Shown: positions 42,775 through 55,136 of the stretch, in pieces | Position numbering within the stretch: the first letter of the stretch is position 1 | How the letters are laid out: each line of letters starts with the position of its first letter | Assembly: GCA_034359265.1 (NCBI GenBank) | Contig: CP136898.1 | Location: forward strand, 42,803,501 to 42,867,500 | Length of the DNA stretch: 64,000 nt | DNA from: Canna indica | Lineage: Eukaryota > Streptophyta > Magnoliopsida > Zingiberales > Cannaceae | Direction: 5' to 3' | Program-made: the position numbers and the translations under genes | The notes under the pieces: generated by a model | Databases searched by the model: none | Seen by the model: only the letters and a program-made list of their open reading frames with translations | What the model was told of the DNA's origin: nothing

Positions 42775-44051
42775 GCCTCAGTTAGTTGCATCTTTCTGAA
42801 CGTAGAGTGAAGGAGGATGTCGATTGAGCTTTCTTGGTCTACCAAGACTTTCCTCACAATAAAATTGCTAGCGATTACAGAGAGAAGACAAGGTCATGTA
42901 TATTTTTGTCAATTCCTTGAAAGTCAGATTCATAGAATAATATTATCGGGGACTTTGACGATGGACCTTTGCGGGAGAGTTGCGTCGTCAACTGCCATGA
43001 TGGCTCGAATGGAGATTTTTCTGGTCGAGCCTATCTTGTTTCCTCCCGTGAATTCACCGGCTATGTGGTCGATGACCTCGCAAATCTCGTTGGTCGGTTG
43101 ATTAGTCCCGTCGTTGTCTCAATTGCCCCCTTGTGTTGCTCGAGGGCGTCATGCTCCGACTTCGGTGTCGGTGATCATGGTCGTTCTGATCCCGGCTACG
43201 GCTTCTTCTACGATTGATATAACGGTCTAGATATCGTTCCCGTACTAAGTTTTCGATCTAATCTTTTAGCACAACACACTCCTCAGTGGTGTGCCCATAG
43301 GTGTCATGGAATGCGTACCTCTTGCTTTTATCGGCGATACCTTCTGCTTCTTGGTGTTGCTGGGATGTTTGAGAAGCTACAAGTCGCTGATTTCTCGAAG
43401 AATAGTCTCCCTCTTCATATTCAACAGAGTGTATTTCTCATATCTTGCGCTCGGTCGAGGTGGCGACCTTCCTATTTTTTTGTTGTCTCGCTCGTGGCGA
43501 TCTCAATCCTCAGTCCTCACCCTTTTTATCAAGTTTTTTGGCTTTTTGCGACTTTTTCCCAAAAAGTGGGGAAACCTCAACACAGTATAGATTCGGTTGC
43601 GCTGTTGAGGAGCATCATTGATCTGAACATTGTTAGGTGGGTGGTCGAGATCACCCGTGTCATCGTAATGCTGAAGAGTTGTTGGTAGTTTGAAGTTGTC
43701 GGTAAGACGGACTGCCGTTTGGGTGAAGGAACGACCGATGTGGACCTAGTTCCTTCCTCTTCTCTGTAGTGGTGCATGTGGGAGACCTCGTCACAGAAAG
43801 TTGAGACTGGCCTCCGGGTTCTTTTGGGATGACTATCTTCATCATGCTCCGAGGGGTGATGCTCGCGCTCGGCCGGGTGCTGCTCCCTGGATTGAATCAT
43901 TGCCTCGACCTGGGATGTTAACCTTTGGTTCTATGCTTGGAGGTTGTGGTAGCATCTCTCGACAGCAAGGAACGCTGCAACTAGGTTGATGCCTGTGTGC
44001 GGCGGCGTTCGCTTGACTCCGGGTGTCTACCATGATGGGGCAAGTAAGATT
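42775..44051 (-). pseudogene. Second Tat-like gag-protease fragment (T3)
   Basis: It is homologous to T1 along its length: 42800-43060 parallels 19040-19290 (protease, with a VDQESS-like site where T1 has IDQGSL). 43240-43330 parallels 36260-36330 (HDTYGHTTEEC-type gag motif), and 43690-44030 parallels 37210-37560 (gag N-terminus with repeated histidines and glutamates). It is bounded by the Sirevirus D LTR on the left and by a CACTA terminus at 44052. Coding frames are shifted and interrupted; it has no RT, and the 3' part is missing. Confidence 0.75.
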
Positions 44052-44350
44052 CACTATAATATTTTTGACCTATAGGAACAGCCGAAAAGTGTTCCCAAAA
44101 CATACAAAACCGTGGCCATAGATCAATGGGAGCGGTTTCCCCATGTGTACTAAAATCAGCCATTCCGCTAGGCTATAGGAACTATTTTCCTACCAATGGC
44201 CACGCTGCCAAAAAAACCGTTCCCATAGGCCAAGCTTATGGGAACGTTTTCAAAAAGTATTCCTGTAGGCCAAACTTATAAGAACGATATGGTAACTGTT
44301 CCTATAGGCCAAGACTATATGAACGGTATGTAAAATCGTTACTATAGACC
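44052..44350. repeat. CACTA-3 terminus and subterminal repeats
   Basis: TIR CACTATAATA, then repeated CCTATAGGAACAG, GGCTATAGGAACTA, CCCATAGGCCAAGCTTATG and CCTATAGGCCAAGACTAT units, some inverted, as expected for transposase-binding CACTA ends. Confidence 0.75.
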
Positions 44351-44369
44351 ATATTCCTGTATTAAAAAC

Positions 44370-44485
44370 AACCATAAAATTTCATAAACGTAAATTCCAA
44401 AACATAAATTTCATTCAAACATAAATTCATTCATAAACATAAATTCCATTCATAAACGTAGATTTCAAAACATAAATTTCATTCA
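44370..44485. repeat. ATTCATAAACATAAATT tandem repeats
   Basis: About six degenerate ~18-20 bp units of ATTCATAAACATAAATTCC follow the subterminal region. Confidence 0.7.
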
Positions 44486-45361
44486 TAAACGTAAAATATA
44501 TTAATTATTGACTCAAAATAACAAAGTTCACAATTAAGGTACTATCAAGCCTAATACCAAAGTTCACAAATAACACGTGAAATTAATCTATCAAGCCTAA
44601 TCTTCCCCTTCCAAATTAGCCAAGTCCACTTAATGATCATCTCCTCCGTGAAATTATCTTTCATCTTCCAAATCATCATTTTGCTTGGCCGCTAACTCTT
44701 TGCTTGACTTTGCTTGTAGTGGGAAAGTCCATATCACTTCCTTGTATCCAAATTAGTCAATCAACAACTGAACAATCAAGTAAAATGTGTAACTCCAACT
44801 CAATCAACAATAAGATCAATGCATTGGATTAAGAAGTAAATTGTTTGTATGTTTTTACTTTCTTTAATTGTAATGGTAACATGTAAAGTTAGTAACTTAA
44901 ATTGGAAAAGACATGATTTCATTATATAATCAGGCAAAAGCAACTTAAAAGACATTCCTTCAAGCATGGGTGAAATGCTGCAGTTACAATGCTCTCTCAA
45001 TCTGATGTCATGTTACCTAAGCATGGGACCCGTCAAACAAAGCTAATCAAAAAATGATCCGAACTAGCAAAATGATCTGAACTAACATGCTTCTCTAGCT
45101 GGTGCAGAAGCATACTGCAAGTACTATGGACTGAAAGGTCCAAATATTAACTTTGGTCAGAAACGAGATCCAATTAACTTAAATAAAGTAGAAGCATGAA
45201 TAAGAGGGTTAAGTTCTCCCAAGTTTACATGGGAGGCTATTGATATATACAACTATTTAATTGCACTTGTTCCTTCAAGAGATGACAAATATTCTATTTA
45301 GTAAAAGAAAATAGTCTGCACCATGAAAATGAAAATCCACAAAGTATGACTATTGGTTGTA
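44486..45361. other. CACTA-3 interior, nothing recognised
   Basis: AT-rich sequence with no convincing ORF. A short acidic stretch can be read on the minus strand at ~44590-44690, but no motif supports it. Confidence 0.3.
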
Positions 45362-45556
45362 CTATAATTGTACAGCTATTTCAATTTCACCATCAGCGTG
45401 ACCTTGTGCCCACATAGTGGTAACATACTGCACCATTTGAAAATGTTAATGTATATAAAATTATCAACTGCATGGAAACCAAGGAGTACTACATACCTTA
45501 GCAAATTCCAGTAATTGAGACTCGGTGTCTCTTGATATTGCTTTGTTATGTCTTGT
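45362..45556 (-). CDS. Possible last two exons of a CACTA-3 gene
   Basis: On the minus strand, a 60-bp frame (45556-45497) lies between an acceptor-like ATATCAG and a donor-like GTATGT. A second frame (45427-45362) follows GGTGCAG and stops at TAG 45362-45364. Both are open in phase 0, giving TRHNKAISRDTESQLLEFAK and then YVTTMWAQGHADGEIEIAVQ. A gene read toward the nearby element end is where CACTA tnpA genes lie, and the length and style fit a tnpA C-terminus, but no diagnostic motif is present. A captured host gene piece is the alternative. Confidence 0.3.
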
Positions 45557-45564
45557 CTGATATT

Positions 45565-47190
45565 AAAAATATTAATGGATAAAATAAGATGATTGTTGCA
45601 CCAAATATTAGATGAACAAACCAATAACTATATTGTCATTAGAATGAAAGAAAAAAAACCATTTTGTCATTAAAATGGAATTATGAAATCATAAAGACAA
45701 TTAATTAACTACATAGTATACAACTCATAATTATGAGCAAACACGTACCGAACCACCATATCCCATGCTTCTAAACTTTAATCTTCACCCATTGATAATA
45801 AAGAAAAATAACTAGCAAATAATTTTCTAAATGACAACACCAACAGAAATATATTAACTCAGATCATATCGGTCTTCAAAATTTTGCCAATTATGAAACT
45901 TTAGCACTCTGCTGCCTAGAAATTTTGTAGTAAAGCTTAGGAAAATTTTATAGTAAAATGAGTCTGCAATAATGAAAATTAGTATTTATAGAAGAATAAT
46001 AACCTAGGGAAATTTTTCTGCATAATAACTAAGGTTAACATAGAACATGTTGGCCATGGATTTCTTATATTAATTTGGTTAACCAAATAAATGAGAGAAG
46101 CAAATATTAAAGATTTGTTGATATTTTGTTACCAAGAAAACTTAGTCATGCTTGCTGATGAAGTTTATCAACAAAACATATATCAAAATGAGAGACCATT
46201 CATAAGTTCAAGAAAAGTAAGAATGTGAAAATGCATTTAAATATTTCGTACTTGTGCAAGTACTATTGAGATAGAAAAATAAACAGATCATGTAGTTGCT
46301 TATTTAATTATATAAACAAGTTAATAATACATGTTCCAATTAAAATAGTTAATGTTAGAGAGCTCATGTAGTTATCCCTCTACAGAGGTTGAACTATGGA
46401 GAAGAGAAGCATCAGGAATGGCAAGAGAAGCCATTGGATAAACTGGAATAAAGTTCTAACATTTCCAAAAGCAACAATTAACTGTTTGAAACTGAAGATG
46501 ATGCAAACGATATTAATGCAACAGATCCCTATAATCAAGGGGGCAATTAATTTATATATGTAGGACATGACCTTAACCCTTATCTTGTTGGTGCAGTCCA
46601 AACCTTCCCTACAGTGTATTTTCTCAAGGGTTACCCGAGTTTTTTTAACCATAAATAAATAAATAAAACCAGTAAAAAAAATCATAACCATAGCAAACTA
46701 TCCCTCACTCAAATTAAACTACAGATGAGACTGGACCAGCACTGATTAGATCATTGGATTAGGTGGTCCTTTTTTTCTTTCAGTACTGCATTATTGAGCT
46801 GAGTCCAGCCGAAGGAGTATTTTGCTGAGTTTTAAATCAAGATGAGTAGAAGTATTAATTTTCACTGTAACAATTGCAGAGCAAACTCAGCCGTACTAAA
46901 TAAAGATTTCATGTTCTCTTACCGTATGAATAGGGAAACAAGAACCCCCACCTTGTAAATATATGCAAGGTGGAAAGATTCAGAAGACAATTAAAGTTAA
47001 ACAAGCAAGGGCAAACAGTAAAATAGATTGACTATTTTCAACGTAAATATATACAAAAGATTCATAAGACAATTAAAGCCAGGCATATCTCAGCATCGGA
47101 AAGGGATCGAAAAGGAGAAAACTACGAAGAACATCTATATTGTAAGGAAAAAGCACCCCCACCTTCATCGTGTGAACAGTGAAATAAGCA
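45565..47190. other. CACTA-3 interior, unassigned
   Basis: AT-rich DNA with several short frames in both strands, none with a recognisable domain. A leucine/isoleucine-rich minus frame at 46380-46691 follows from base composition. No repeats, LTR or TIR seen. Confidence 0.3.
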
Positions 47191-49744
47191 TGTAAGCCCC
47201 GAAAATTTTTTCTAATATAAAAATCTATTTTGGTGCAGCGCGCCGGACCTGGGGTTAGTCGAGTCAAGTCTCAGGATCGCCTCGAGTAAAAGGTATGACT
47301 CAACTAAAGATGTATGCAATTAAATTGGGCAAATGACTCTTTCCTTTTATGCATTTATACCTTAATCGAGTTTAAATCGACTCGTGTTACGGGTAGAGTC
47401 GGAACCCAAGTTGAGCTCGGGCTTAGTCGAGTCAGTAGTAAGAGTCAAAGGCAATAATGAAAGGTTAGATGAGGCATCTTGGTCCAAGCTACCGTGCGAT
47501 TCATCTTGGAGTCGCACAAGGCAGCATATAGGGAGAGGGGGACAAGGAGCAAGGGAGATAGATCTTGGTCGATTCGGGTTTCGCGTCGTCGCCGGCAGAT
47601 TCGAGGTCGTCAACGCTCGATCCTTCATCTTCCTATAGCAAAGGTGAGTGGTTAGATTTGAAGGATTGGGGGAGGCGGGTAGACGAACCCCTAGAAATGT
47701 TAGGATGTGTTTTCTCGCGAGTTTCCGTCGATTCTTGGTTTCGGAATTGTGTATTCACTGTTTTGCATCAATTTTGGTCGGATCATCAAGATTTCTCATT
47801 GATTTCTCGAGTTTTAGGGCTGCCGGACCATGGGAAAAGGGGAAAGGTCATGCCAAAATTTTCCCCAATTCCCTTGACGGAAGTAGAGCCATCGGATGAT
47901 CTCATTTTCATGAATAGTGTGTTCTTAATCATCGATTTCACGTGTTAAGGAACTCGTCTTCCCTAAAACTTATAGGATTGGCCGAGCAAACCCTAAAGTT
48001 TCATGAGAAGGGTTCGGCCGAGTATAGGGGGACGGGCAAACTACTCATTATGCAATTAAGATATAGCGGAGACAATGAATTAGGGTCGGAGATTAATCCT
48101 CCTCTTCCTTTCCTACCCTAAGAGGCATGGCCGAGCAAGGTTCACCTTGCTCAAGGCTCGGCCAAGCCTAGGTGAGGGAGAGGGTGAGCTTTAGATGGAA
48201 ATTTCCATAGTTAGAGTGCTGAAACAATAGAGGCATGGTGACACTTAGGAAGAACTCTAACTATAGCAAGCTAATTTATTGATTCATGTAATTGTGGGAA
48301 TGATAGCATAGTGACCATCCTTAACTCATTCCTCTTTAATTTTTGAAATGATGTAATATTTTTACCATGCTTAGTATTTCATGCATTGTTGAATTTATTA
48401 TTATCTTACCATGCTAGATAAACTGTTTCTTATTGAATTTAATTCTAAATGCAGTGTATAAATGTTTATCTATGAATCTCGTAGATATATATATAGTAGT
48501 TGTTGTAAATTATACTTACCTTTCTTTAAATTACATATGCTGTCCTGAAATGTTCATGGGTGGAATTCCAAGATCGGTTCACAAAATTCCTCACCCAGGA
48601 TAGCGTATAACGCTAGATAACATGTAGGACATTGCAATATGCATATTATATATGGAAACTTAGCTAGGAAATGACACAACTTCTAGGACTTCTAGTATTC
48701 ATTTTTGGAAGCCTAGGACTATTAGGTGTACACGTTTTTGGAAGGGCAACATTAATTTGTTGACCCTGCAGGCCGAATTAGGGCCGGATACGAACAACTG
48801 CCCGAAGTGTATATAAGGAAACCTTGGAACATTTGATTGTGTGATGTGCTTGAGATGGTCCGCCGAGAAATATGGCGGTCGGAAATGACCAATGCTTGGC
48901 TCGGTTAGTGATTGGGTCTTGAGATGCACCAGCAAGCCCGCTAGGTGTCAGACCCCAGTTGGGTGGGACTAGCTATCCCTACCCCAGACAGTGTCCGGAG
49001 ACTAGTAGACCATCCTACTCGATGGCCCGGGATATCTTGTTTACATTTTGATATGATGTGGCCGAACGACCAGTGTGATTCTACCTTGTATAGTAGGGCC
49101 GGTTGTAGCTGAGATTCTTATACCATAAGTAGGCCTTAAGGGCTGGATGCCAGGTGGCTTAATTAGGCCGTTATGGTAGGTTTCTCCTATATGGTCTATT
49201 CAGAATGGCCCATAGGGTCGATAGTCACACTAAAAAGTAGCTTACCTCCCTGACTATATTCTATGCTGCTTATATGTTATGCATGACTAATTATGGATTA
49301 TGTGGAGGTCCGAAAGAATCGCTCACTGAGTCCCAAGTGGACTCACGGTTTGTTTCCTTTGTTCGCAGAGCATGATCAATGATTGAGTTTCATCGTCATG
49401 GTGCAGCTGGAGGGCAGGCGGTGGTGTCATATCTCGTAGCGACGTCCTTTGGTCATAGTCCAGTGTCATGTCGTAGTTTGTTTTCCTTTTCTACATTGAC
49501 AGTTAGTGTTTTGAAAAGTTTTTAATAACTTTGATACTTGAGATGTTCTATTTGTGACGATGTTGGTTTTCTTCTTTGAGTTGAAAAACATATATTTGTG
49601 AACTTCGAGAACTTTAAATAAAGATTGCGTTGTGGTTTCTTTTTCTCAAAATGTTCTAGTTTCTTGTCAGTCAGTGTAGGTAGTAGGCTACAGGGCATGA
49701 TGTAGGCCCTGGCCGGTCACACTACCCTCAGTTGGAGTGTGAGA
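47191..49744 (+). repeat. 5' LTR of Tekay E1 (2554 bp)
   Basis: It starts TGTAAGCCCCG and ends GTGTGAGA (TGACA in related copies, so the terminal C is mutated to G), directly before the primer site. The same LTR subtype restarts at 63566. Open frames inside it (such as 47565-47948) are not conserved as proteins. Confidence 0.9.
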
Positions 49745-49748
49745 AAGT

Positions 49749-49760
49749 TGGTATCAGAGC
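49749..49760 (+). promoter_or_regulatory. tRNA-Met primer binding site of Tekay E1
   Basis: TGGTATCAGAGC, 4 bases after the LTR. Confidence 0.9.
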
Positions 49761-49962
49761 ACTAGGTTAGGTCTTGACTATGACTAAGTGATGGGTACCG
49801 TATGAGATCTGTGCTAGAGTGTTGACATACAGTATAGTTATGCTACGAGATCAGATGACCACTACTGCACTGAGCGCGCCATGCGGTTAGTAAATTTTTA
49901 AAGCTTCTGTTAAGAATTTATTATGTGACAGGCAATCTCTTTTTCTTTTCTGTGATAGTGCA

Positions 49963-50498
49963 ATGGAGGCTCCTAATGCTGCACTGAGCGGCAGCGGCAG
50001 TGACTCGACAGAGCATCGAGGCCGGGGGCGGGGCCGAGGCCGGGCTCGGGGCAGAGATAAGGAGCAATCTGAGGGTCAGGGGCAAGAGTCAGTAGTTGCT
50101 CAATTGCAAGGTCAAGTAAATTAGTTATCTGAGGCGCTCCTCAGGGAGCAAGAACTGAGACAGCAGATGCAGTAGTAGCAGTAGCCACCGCAATAGCTAG
50201 TACCCATAGTTCGAGTGGCTTCTGGCAGTGTCAGGAGGTGGTTCTCAGATATCAGAGGCGCCGCAGTGTGGCAACTACAATCAGAGGCATTGGGGGTCCT
50301 GCCTTAGCCGCACGAATGCTTGCATCAGGTACGGTTGAGTCGGGCACTTCAAGAAGGACTGTCCTGAGGGAATTGGCCAGAAGCCAGTCTAAAGGAAAGA
50401 CACCTATGTCAGTGGGGTCAGTGGCTCAGAAGGGGCAGACGTAGAATAAGGGGCCGCAGACCAGTCATTCAGAGAGGCCGCCTGCTAGGGTATATGCT
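49963..50498 (+). pseudogene. Tekay E1 gag with large internal deletion
   Basis: ATG 49963 opens MEAPNAALSGSGSDS and an RG-rich region (RGRGRGRGRARGRD), ending in a glutamine-rich stretch with several CAG-to-TAG stops at 50124-50200. The next recognisable part (ASGSVRRWFSDIRG, ~50218) corresponds to ~55140 in E2, so about 660 bp encoding the capsid core is missing. The zinc knuckle region is present but frameshifted and its first cysteines are changed (CIRYG for CFKCG). Confidence 0.8.
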
Positions 50499-51755
50499 AT
50501 GAATCATGATGGGGCAAAGGCGTCCAAGGTAGTGGTAGCAGGTACTATTTTAGTATGTTCGTCTGCTGCATATATTTTATTTGATCCGGGTGCTACGCAC
50601 TCGTTTGTGTCTGCCAATTTTGTTGCGGAGTTGCCGATGGCACCCTCCATTCTCAACAGGCCATTGATAGTATCAACGCATACGAGCGATGCAATCCTAG
50701 CAAATTCAATTCACCAAGGCTGCGAAGTGCTCATCTGCAGCCATGTACTGAGTGCAGATTTGACATTCCTACCTACACTTGAACTTTATGTCATTCTTGG
50801 CATGGATTGGTTGGCAGAGCACTTTGCGATGTTGGATTGTAGAGCTAAAACAGTTCTGTTTAGCAAGCCTGGGCTACCACAGTTCACCTTCCAAGGAGAG
50901 GGAGAAAGCAAGCCGATAGGGGTCATCTCAGCCCTAAAGGCTCGTAAGCTGCTTCAGGGCGGCTGCCAATCCTTCCTGGCCTTCGTATCTATGGCTGAGG
51001 AGGAAAGGGGTGAGGCAAGGAATGTCAGCGGAACCCCAGTGGTCTGCGAATTCCTTGATGTGTTTCTCGAAGAATTGCCGGGATTGCTGCCCAGAAGGGA
51101 AGTTGATTTTTGCATTGATCTGCAGCCCGAGGTGAAACCAATTTCCATTCCACCTTATTGGATGGCACCAGCCGAACTCAGGGAGTTAAAGATGCAATTG
51201 CAGGAAATGATAGACCTAGGTTCCATCCGGCCGAGCGTGTCGCCCTAGGGTGCCTCGGTACTCTTCGTGAAGAAGAAGGATGGGTCGATGCGCATGTGCA
51301 TCGACTATAGGTAGTTGAACAAAGTGATGGTCAAGAATCGTTACCCACTGCTGAGGATAGATGATTTGTTTGACCAGCTGCAGGGGGTACAATGGTTTTC
51401 AAAGATAGACCTAAGGTCCAAGTACCATCAGCTGAGAATCCGGGACTCCGGTGTGCCTAAGACAGCCTTTAGGACTCGCTATGGTCACTACGAGTTCCTA
51501 GTGATGTCCTTTGGTCTAACTAATGCATCTGCTGCCTTCATGGACTTAATGAACAGGGTATTTAAGGAGTACCTGGACAGCTTTGTGATCGTCTTCATTG
51601 ATGGCATCCTAGTCCACTCCAAGAGTGAGGAAGAGCACTCTAAGCACCAGAGAATGGTCCTGGAAACCCTCAGAGAACACCGCTTGTTTGCAAAATTTTC
51701 CAAGTGTGAATTCTGGTTGGAAAGTGTAGGGTTCTTGGGCCATGTAGAGTCCAAT
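50499..51755 (+). pseudogene. Tekay E1 protease and RT (first part)
   Basis: Protease: ILFDPGATHSFVS (family DSGATHSF; S to P beside the catalytic aspartate) and [37 protein letters not shown], a TAG at 51247 for the W of SPWGAS, MCIDYR-stop-LNKV (51312-51314), [14 protein letters not shown] and [20 protein letters not shown]. The catalytic box reads FIDGILVHS, so the second aspartate of the D-D pair is glycine. It ends at [10 protein letters not shown], where E2 was inserted. Confidence 0.92.
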
Positions 51756-51760
51756 GATGG
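51756..51760. repeat. Target site duplication GATGG (left) of Tekay E2
   Basis: GATGG before the 5' LTR equals GATGG at 61379-61383 after the 3' LTR. Confidence 0.95.
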
Positions 51761-53984
51761 TGTAAGACCCGGAAAAAGTTTCCTAACATAAAAATCTATT
51801 TCGGTGCAGCGCGTCAGACCCGGGGATAGTCGAGTCGAGCCTTAGGATCGCCTCGAGTGAAAAGGTATGACTCGGCTAATGAATCATGAAGTCTAATTGG
51901 ATAATTTACTTTCCTTTTATAAAATCATACCTTAAATTAAGTTAACTCGAGTCATGTTATGGTTGGGTCGGAACCCGAGTCGAGTTCGGGTTTAGTCGAG
52001 TTCCGGGTATGATTTAAGTGAGCCTTGAAAACATCTTTGGAAAGATCGTTGAGGGGATAAAACCCCCCATGTGGCAGTCGTGTGACTCAACCATTGAGTC
52101 GCACAAGGCCGCAAGGGAGAAAAGAGCAGAAGGAGCAAGGAGGGGGCTTTGGGCTTGGATCGATCCGGAATTCGCATCGTCGCATGAGATTCACAAGTCG
52201 TCGTCATCCGATCCTTATTTCTTGGTGATCTAGGTGAGTGGTTAAGGCTTTAATTGTTTGGGGGACGCGGGTGGCCGATCCCTAGATGATAGGTTGAGTC
52301 CGACGATCCATGATTTCAACGATATGTACTCACTGTATATGTTGTTTCTCATCGGATCACGCTATTTTTTATGTCTTCAGGCTGCTGAGTCATGGGAAAA
52401 GGGGAAAGGTCATGCCGAAATTTTTCCCGATTCCCTTGACGGCGAGAAGGCCCATAGATGCTCTTATACCACTGTTTCGATGTAGCCCTTTGAACTCCTC
52501 ACGTAATATGAAGCATGCCCCTTCTAAAGTCCCTTGAAGTGGCCGAATGAACCCCTAAGATTTATGAAGAGGGTTCGACCAAGGATGAGGGGAAGTGTAA
52601 GTGGATCATTGCTATTTAAGAAGTATGTGGAATTGAAGAGACAAAGTATAGCTAAAGTCTCTTCCATCCTTCCCTACCCAAGGACCTTGGCCGAGCAAGG
52701 TTTCCCTTGCTCATGGTTCGGCCAAGGTTGGGGAGAGGAGGAGAGACTTGCCTTAGATGGAAATTTCATGATCTTAGGGATCACACATAGGGATATGACA
52801 ATACTTAGGAAGAACACCAAACTTAGCAAGTAACTAAATTGATTTGAATTGTAGAAATGCTAGATTGTAACCATACTTAGCATTTGATCCTTAAACTTGG
52901 ATGTTGACAATGCTACCATATTTTATAATTGATACATGTTATTTAAATTTATTACTACCTTGCCATGCTAGATAGTTGCTCCATATTGTGCTAAAATTCC
53001 TAAGGTAGTATAAGAATTGTTAGGTATGTGCATTATGATTATATATGATGAATGATGTAATATATGAGCAATTTTCTTTAGATTAAGCATGCTGCCCTAA
53101 ATAATCTTGGATGGTATTCCAAGGTCGACTCACGAAAATTCTCACCTAAGACAGTGTAAAAGGCAAGGTAACATGTAAGGTGTCACTAGATGTTCATAGC
53201 ACAATTATGGAAACTTAGATATGAGACGATAACACTTCTATGACTGCTTGTATATTTTTGGAAACTTAGAGATTGTAGGTGCACATATACTAAAAGGGGT
53301 GGCATGAATTGTTGACCCAGTAGCCAGACATGTCTAGATATGGGCAAAGGCCCAAAATATGTAAATATGGAAACTCTAGGATATTGGTTGTGTAATGTGT
53401 TTGAGATGGTCCGCCGAGGAGCGAGGAGGTCGAAAATGACCAATGCTCAGCTCGGCCATATAGGTCTAGAGTTGCGCCAGTGGGCCCACTAGATGTCAGA
53501 CCCCAGTTGGGTGGGACTAGCTATCCTTACCCCAGATGGTGTCCGAAGACTAGTGGACCATCCTAGTCGACGGTCTGGGATTGTTTGCTTGCATCTTGAG
53601 ATGATGTGACTGATGGCCAGGATGGTACTACCTGGTACGGTAGTGATGGTTGTAGCCGAGATATATTTTGCTATGAGCAAGCCCAAGGGCCGGATTCTAG
53701 AGGCTTGATAAGGCAAGTGGCAGGTGCACATGTACAGAAAGTACTGATCGATCCATTGAGGGTCTGTAGTTGCATTAAAAAGTACTGACCATTTGGGATT
53801 GAGGTTGATGTTTCTTCTTGTTTTGAAAAACTTACACATTGTGACTTGCAAACCTTGTTTTATAAAGTATGTTAAGTTTCTTTCAGTCGATGTGTTTTGG
53901 TTTCTTGATATCAATATAGACAGTAGGCTGCAGGGCTGGATGTGGGCCCTGGCCGATCACACTACCCTCAGTCGGGGTGTGACA
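51761..53984 (+). repeat. 5' LTR of Tekay E2 (2224 bp, internally deleted)
   Basis: Compared with the 3' LTR it lacks about 300 bp near its right end: GCATTAAAAAGTACTGACC at ~53772 jumps over what is 60883-61180 in the 3' LTR. It retains ~58 bp (about 53095-53155) that the 3' LTR lacks. Confidence 0.92.
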
Positions 53985-53988
53985 AAGT

Positions 53989-54000
53989 TGGTATCAGAGC
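53989..54000 (+). promoter_or_regulatory. tRNA-Met primer binding site of Tekay E2
   Basis: TGGTATCAGAGC, 4 bases after the LTR end GTGTGACA. Confidence 0.92.
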
Positions 54001-54200
54001 ACTAGGTTAGGTCTTGTCTATGACTCAGTGTTGGGTACCGTATGAGGCATATGCTAGTTTGCCGACTTACGCTATAGTTATGCTACGAGATTGGGCGACC
54101 ACTCCTGCACTCAGCGCACCATGCGGTTAGTAGTTTAAAGAGCTTGTGTTAATAATTTCTTATATGTCATGCAATTTCCTTTCTTCCTTGTGATAGTGAA

Positions 54201-55136
54201 ATGGATGCTCGAAATGCTGCTTTGAGCGGCAATGGCAGTAACTCGACGAAACGTCGAGGTTGGGGGCGAGGCCAAGGTTGAGGCCGAGGCCGAACCCGGG
54301 GCAGAGATTGAGAACTGTCTAAGGGACAGGGGCAAGAGTCAGCGGTTGATCTACTGCAGGCTCAGGTGAACCAATTGACTGGGCGCTCCATAAGGAGCAG
54401 GAACTAAGACAGCAGTTGCAGCAGCAGTCCCAGGTGCCACCACCACGGCCAGTGCCCGTGGTTTCAGTGGTACTAGAAGTGGCAGAGGTGGTAGCAGAGT
54501 TCACTGGGATAGATCGTCAAGTGGAAGTGACAGAATTTCTGGGGGATTGCTACGAGCTATGCATGGAACTGGGATGTTCATCAGAGGTGGCTGCTCGTAT
54601 GGTCGGTCTTCAGATGAGGGGACAGACAAAGGTCTGGCTGCAAACTTGGAAGGCCCGCAGGGCAGCTGGCGCACCACCTCCCACATGGGAGGAATTTCGG
54701 GCGGCTATGGAAGAGCAGTACTTACCCATGAGTGTCCGTGACAAGCGCGCCCGTGATTTTGAGATGCTGCGCCAAGCTGGGGGCATGGCAGTGTCGGAGT
54801 ATGAGATGGAGTTTAATCATCTCTCCAAGTACCATCCCACCCTAGTGGCGACTGAGACCGCCAGGGTCAAGAGGTTCGTGGTAGGATTGAGGCCACAAAT
54901 TGGCAGACTTATTCATTTCCCCGAGGAATCTACATTGGCTCGGGTAGTGGATGAAGCCCCGCGGAAAGAAGGTTTGGTGCCGTTTGAGAGAAATGATGGG
55001 GCAGCTAAGAAGAAGTTCCGGTCACAGGGTTCTGATAGTTGACCTTGGCACTCTGAGGGGGCAATGCCCACAACAGATCAGCAGCAAAGCCGGGGGCAGA
55101 ATGGCAATCGGAGCCGTGGGGCCAAGGGACCGGGTT
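54201..55136 (+). pseudogene. Tekay E2 gag
   Basis: ATG 54201 (MDARNAALSGNGSNS) begins an RG-rich N-terminus with two stops, and a frameshift near 54380. The main capsid frame (54416-55042) shows EVTEFLGDCYELCMELG, VGLQMRGQTKVWLQTWKARR, APPPTWEEFRAAMEEQYLP, the conserved FEMLRQ..MAVSEYEMEFNHL and RVKRFVVGLRPQIGRLI. A stop at 55040-55042 precedes a Q/N/R-rich tail ending at 55134-55136. The retrotransposon gag core is complete. Confidence 0.88.

Larger units (their letters stand above)
44052..47190. mobile_element. Left part of another CACTA element (CACTA-3)
   Basis: It begins CACTATAATATTTTTGACC, a CACTA-type terminus, followed by ~290 bp of CTATAGGAACG/CGTTCC subterminal motifs in both orientations. 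No matching right end is visible before 47190, where the outer Tekay element is inserted, so the remainder probably lies right of the window. No TNP2 domain is seen here. Confidence 0.65.

Noticed and set aside
36222..44051. T1 and T3 as one Tat-like element interrupted by Sirevirus D
   Set aside because: Both carry the same gag and protease segments, so they are two copies in the same orientation, not two halves of one.
46380..46691. Hydrophobic 103-codon minus-strand frame resembling a membrane protein
   Set aside because: AT-rich DNA naturally yields Leu/Ile/Phe-rich frames; no conserved domain or neighbouring exon supports it.
47565..47948. Open frame of 127 codons in the Tekay E1 5' LTR
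   Set aside because: It lies wholly inside an LTR, is not preserved in the E2 LTRs, and shows no motif.
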